A stretch of DNA of 64,000 bases from Acanthornis magna (lineage: Eukaryota > Chordata > Aves > Passeriformes > Acanthizidae): positions 15,143,501-15,207,500 of the forward strand of contig JAWUZG010000029.1 of assembly GCA_036785705.1 (NCBI GenBank), written 5' to 3'. Under the pieces are notes generated by a model. The model saw only the letters and a list, made by a program, of their open reading frames with translations. It had not been told where the DNA came from and searched no databases. A program made the position numbers and the translations under genes. Below, piece by piece: positions 59,801-64,000 of the stretch (position 1 is its first letter; every line of letters begins with the position of its first letter).

Positions 59801-62800
59801 TGTTTTACTAAAGATGAGATTCAGCTTTACTCTTGATTTTGTGACTTAACTGACTTTAAAATGTAATTCCAGCAGTGTTGATAAAAACACAACAAACCAG
59901 AGTCCTTGGATTAAATTCTGCCTTTCTTGTCCAATAATACCAAAGATGCTATTACTGTTAAATTGAATGAGTACAGCGAGATTTAGGCATTTTCATTTTT
60001 TGTGTTTTCGAGCATCGCAGGGCTGGAGGGAACCATCACTCAACGAAAAATCTTAGGTTTACATGGGGAGAGATCAGAAATGAGTAGCACTATGTGAATA
60101 TGGTTCTGCTGTCACATTAGGAAGGAGGAATTAATTTAACAAAAGGAGCAAAAAATCATCTGAGCCAACCACTTAGTGGGACTCTATCCTCCACACAGTC
60201 TTCTGCAGAAGAGTAGCTGAGCATATGTAAATATTAAGACTTCTCAGGTGGCATTTTAAAGCATTTCAGGCCCGTTTTAATTACAGGATAGTATTATTAA
60301 AAAGTAGCATGCATGAGAAAGGCTCATTAAGTGCTATCACAAGTGAAGCACATCAACTATTTGATGCTTCCTGAAGTGTGTGACTATTTATAAAAATGGG
60401 AAATATGAAGTCTGTGACAATGCACACCTTATCATGTCCAACTGTTATTCTGACAAAATAGAAATATAAAACATATTTAGGCCAAATATAGCAAGTAATG
60501 TAACATCTTTGGTCTTTTCTACAGCATGAAACATTTAAAAGAACCTTGATAAACAGTATTGTTGGTGTGCAGAGAGCCATGAAATTTGCAATTGTACTGG
60601 TACTTATCTGAATGGCCTTCCAATGTCCTTTTTCTGACACAGCACATTTTATGACGGCACAGAAGCTGCCTAGAACAAATAGTTTCTATTCTTTAATTAA
60701 AAAAAAGGGGGGGGACCACAAACAAGCAAACCTTGATTCTCCCAGGTACCAAAGTTAATTTTTTTCATTTTATTTAATAGAAATAGGTGAGATACAAGCA
60801 AGAAAACAGATATGGCAAACTTTAAACCCTTTAATAAACTGAAGGATATCTGTTAAATTGTGTTATTACAAGGAAATACAAAAACACTGAGGGCTACAGC
60901 TCCCCACCTTCACAAGCTGTATCATAATAATGTTTAAGATCTAACTCTTCTCTCCAGAAGAAAAAGAGCTTTTGAATAGAAACAATGAAAATATGCCATG
61001 GTTTCTGCATCCTGTTGTCTCTGCTCACCTCTGAAGAAGGCTTTCTCACCAAGTACTAGATTGAACACAAGACCAATTATTCTGACCTTGAGATGCTGCA
61101 ACCCTATTTTTATGATATTAATGTTTTAAGGTCAACAAGATAGCTGAGACTTCCTGTTTCCTCCCTCCAGCATACAAGAGCTTTAAACTAAACTAGAGCT
61201 CAAATTTGTGTAGGCATAGGCAGGATGAAATGAGGAAAGTTGTGTGGTTTGGGGTGTTTTGTACTTACTGTGCATAATTTTGCAATTTAAACCTCCGTGC
61301 GGTGCTTCCCTCAGTCTGTATGTCAAGCTCATTATTAAAACCAGCCTCAAAAATGAATAAGGGAGGAAAAAGAAACAATATTAAAAACCTGTCTCACAAG
61401 ACTTAGCTTCAAGTGTATTGAAGTCTGTTGGAGTGTGGGACTTTTGCTACTTGAGGGATTCTCTCAGGACACTGCACTCATAGACACTTTGGCCTACGCT
61501 GAACTCCTTCAAGAGTGTCATATGACCTCTTTCAGAATCTTGCCCTCAGGTTAAAGTAGAAAGACATGTTAATAGTTCAAATTTACGTAGTGTTTTACAA
61601 TCTTAAAAAGCTTTTCAGATGTTAACATAATCATCCTGAAAGCAGTATTACGCACACATTATTCTCTATTTTACAGACTAGTGAACAAACATAAAACAGT
61701 TAAGCTTCTGACTTGTGCTACTTATTCTCTTTAGAAGTTGGGAGAGAAAAATCAGCAGTACTGGAGAGGAAACTCAGATACAAAGAAATGCCTCTGGTGC
61801 TGTAGTCTTTTCTTCTTCCTCTCCCTTTGGATTTTTACCTTTGTATATACTCATCACTTGTGATTTCAGAGCTGCAGTTACTGTACCTTATCTAAGAGTA
61901 GAATTGTGAGGAAAGCAGTAACCTTGTCAGCAGTAAAGCACAGAGGATGGAAAGAGGCTAAGAAATACCCAACTATACCAGCTGAACTTGCAGAAGTGAA
62001 TTCTTGTCATCTTACAAGACATTGTTATGTGTGAAAAAATTTTTCTAAATATTGTATAGGCTGAGTTTATGTAAAGGTCAGTAAAAGTTCTGATACAAAA
62101 GACAGTATGAGAACACAGGTTTATTCCCCAAACACTCTGTGTGGTTGTATTCCTTCTTATTTTTCCTCATCATGCAAAACTAATAGGGAATCTCACAGGA
62201 CATCAACCAATATCCCAGCAGAAAGATATATAAAAACAATCTGCCACAAACATTCCCATTGTCCACAGGAGTAAGAGAGCGTATACTTGGAATTATTGCT
62301 TGCCCAATCAAGTAAAGTATTTTCTTCTGCTTCTTATAAATTACACACAAGCAGATATTCATATATGTACACAGATTTTCTATGCTAGAAGTATAACTTG
62401 ATCTGTGAATGTTAAATTTCTGAGCGGTAATGACCAAACACTTATGAATAATCCAGAACTTCAAATCACTAGTTTTGAGAATGAACAGGTCTTAGGAATG
62501 TTTTGATTGACACTGGGTTAAACTCCAAATACCCTGTTGGATCTTTGCTTGAGCCAAAGGAGGATGGAGGATCTCCCTAGACATAATTTAAACACTACAG
62601 CTCTTTTTTAGGGATAATATTGAGAACAAGAATATATTTAATGAAAAAAAAATTAAAGCTAATCTCACACAGTCACCTTCTTTCTTTTTTTTTTTACTGC
62701 TTTTCCATAACCCAAATACAATTTTGGTTATATAATATTTAGTTTCATTTATAGTTATACAGTATTTCATTTACTTTAGTTAGTGTGAGAATATGCATGG

Positions 62801-62850
62801 GTGTTACAGTTACACAAGGACATTAAAATCTGCATGATTTAAGTGTGAGG
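56877..62850. other. No confident gene
   Basis: AT-rich. Near 60010-60060 the words gcatcgcagggctggaggga and accatcact loosely recall a CR1 tip but are too diverged to call. At 61735-61909 a good acceptor (tacttattctctttag) opens a 58-codon plus-strand frame, but the frame has no convincing donor and a composition-driven translation. A run of A7 then G8 occurs near 60705. Confidence 0.55.
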
Positions 62851-62870
62851 ATAATAATAATAATAATAAT
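62851..62870. repeat. (ATA)n microsatellite
   Basis: ataataataataataataat, about seven trinucleotide units, without interruption. Confidence 0.9.
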
Positions 62871-63787
62871 TTTTAATATCACTTGTAAAACATTTTTAGA
62901 GAAGTTGAAAGCCTGCTTGCATATTGAAACAAATGCATTCTGGTACAAATCTTGAAATTCTAGGATCCAGTGGAGTTCGTGCTGGCAGTTTTAATTGTGT
63001 TATTCAGAAAACAACCACTCCAGAAAGAAGTGAATTTGAGACTCAGCAAATATGACAACATCAGTCCCTACGTAAATTGAGATTATGAACCAAAAAGATA
63101 TATTACAATATATGAAAAAAGTTATAATAAAATGATGAACAGTTACACAGATACAATGCAAGGAGTTTAGATTTTTAAAAAAACAAAACATGGAACAGGA
63201 ATGCCTGAATCTTCCTTTCAGAGAATAGATTGAGCCAGAATTGAATTAAGAAAGTATGAAATCAAGAATTGCTCCTCATCTGCTTGTAAAACCACACAAA
63301 AAGTATTTCACCTCGACAAGGATCAAGATCCAAAGAATTTAAATTTTATTAAATAAAACAGTTCTGGCCTACTCCAACACATGAAAGCATCTATGGGTAT
63401 TAAGGATTAAGGATGAGGTCCTGAGAAGAAGGTCCTATAATGAAAGTGTACTTTAACACAAAATTAACTTTTACATTAAAGTTTACTCTGCTACATATTT
63501 AATTGTTTGAATAGAAGCAGATTTTTCTGCAAGCTATTTTTTCACTTGGTTTCCAGTTTGTTTACTAATAATATTTTATAATTTTCCCCTGTAAACAAAA
63601 AGAAATTTCTTCATCAAAATATACATCTATGGAATTGCATTTTAGCATACACTACTTCCTTTCCACTTTCTTATGAAAAAAGTAAAAATGTTATGATGGA
63701 AAATAGAGGCATTTAAAAAAATTACTGAATATGCATTTTTTAATGCAAAAACTATAATAACATTTTTATTTTTTGTATGCATATGAG
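62871..63787. other. No gene seen
   Basis: AT-rich sequence with short background frames on the minus strand and no recognisable repeat. Confidence 0.55.
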
Positions 63788-63978
63788 ACTTCATTGGGAG
63801 ATGTTGTAATGACACACAGCAAATTTCCACTTAATGTTGGAAGATTAGCAGTAAAGTGCTTAAATCTGTTGAGAGGCTATCTACGGCCAAACATCTTACC
63901 TGAAGCTGATGAAACAATGACAACTGTAGTGATAAAAATTTCTGCAATTTCAGAACAGATGCTCAATCTTTTCCTTTT
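63788..63978 (+). CDS. Candidate coding exon near the window edge
   Basis: On the plus strand, a T-rich tract and tgcatatgag (cut before 63788) precede 63 codons plus two bases, up to a weak donor (ccttt/gtaaaa type, cut after 63978). The translation includes GDVVMTHSKFPLNVGRLAVK, CLNLLRGYLRP and a TVVIKISAISEQMLNL ending, which looks globular and helix-rich. An internal acceptor (cacacag, before 63820) and an internal donor (caact/gtagtg, near 63924) would shorten it. Its phase does not join directly to the plus-strand candidate at 52539-52628. I do not recognise the protein. Confidence 0.2.
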
Positions 63979-64000
63979 GTAAAATTTTCTTACTAAAGGA

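Noticed and set aside
60005..60060. Sequence resembling a CR1 3' tip (gcatcgcagggctggaggga)
   Set aside because: Only two short blocks resemble the tip and the following CR1 tail blocks are absent or too altered to support a call.
61735..61909. Plus-strand frame opened by a good acceptor (tattctctttag)
   Set aside because: No convincing donor before the stop, and the serine/phenylalanine-rich translation looks composition-driven.
1..64000. CRISPR arrays, operons, tRNA or rRNA genes, bacterial promoters or terminators
   Set aside because: No regularly spaced repeats, no cloverleaf or rRNA signatures were seen by eye, and the DNA is clearly vertebrate nuclear in character, so prokaryotic features were not called.

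Overview
The window reads as nuclear DNA from a bird. It is AT-rich and intron-like, with few CpGs, and long open reading frames are nearly absent. Its dispersed repeats are CR1 LINEs, the dominant avian retrotransposon, recognised by the characteristic 3' tip (…agaatcatagaat… on the reverse strand) and by a decayed CR1 reverse-transcriptase reading frame. One composite, CpG-bearing repeat at about 28.0-28.7 kb resembles a songbird LTR, which hints at a passerine, but that rests on recognition from memory. Nothing bacterial (operons, Shine-Dalgarno sites, CRISPR) is present.

Layout. 1-21.4 kb is AT-rich sequence without a confident gene; it holds a CR1 tip (5.67 kb), a perfect 12-bp inverted repeat (9.79 kb), several stretches that look like conserved non-coding sequence, and one possible minus-strand exon (16.6 kb). 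21.4-28.0 kb contains a CR1 fragment, long A tracts and a near-perfect 21-bp-arm hairpin (22.94 kb). 28.0-29.3 kb is the repeat cluster: the LTR-like element followed by a plus-oriented CR1 3' end with an internal 68-bp duplication. 29.3-44.7 kb is again mostly unannotatable, with small hairpins, an 18-bp palindrome and a short tandem duplication. 44.7-51 kb is the best candidate genic part: three minus-strand open segments with splice-like boundaries (50.85, 49.93 and 44.91 kb) that join in a consistent reading phase, separated by introns, one of which carries a 1.6-kb CR1 with a GATA-type microsatellite grown inside it. 51-64 kb holds weaker exon-like segments on both strands, another CR1 fragment (54.1 kb), a GATT microsatellite and short tandem or inverted repeats.

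Interpretation. The most economical reading is the interior of one or more large genes with very long introns, or a gene-poor interval next to such genes. The three linked exon candidates would encode part of a helix-rich protein that I do not recognise. Exon calls rest only on open frame, splice signals and phase and are given low to moderate confidence; repeat calls are firmer. Most short open frames in the window are background.
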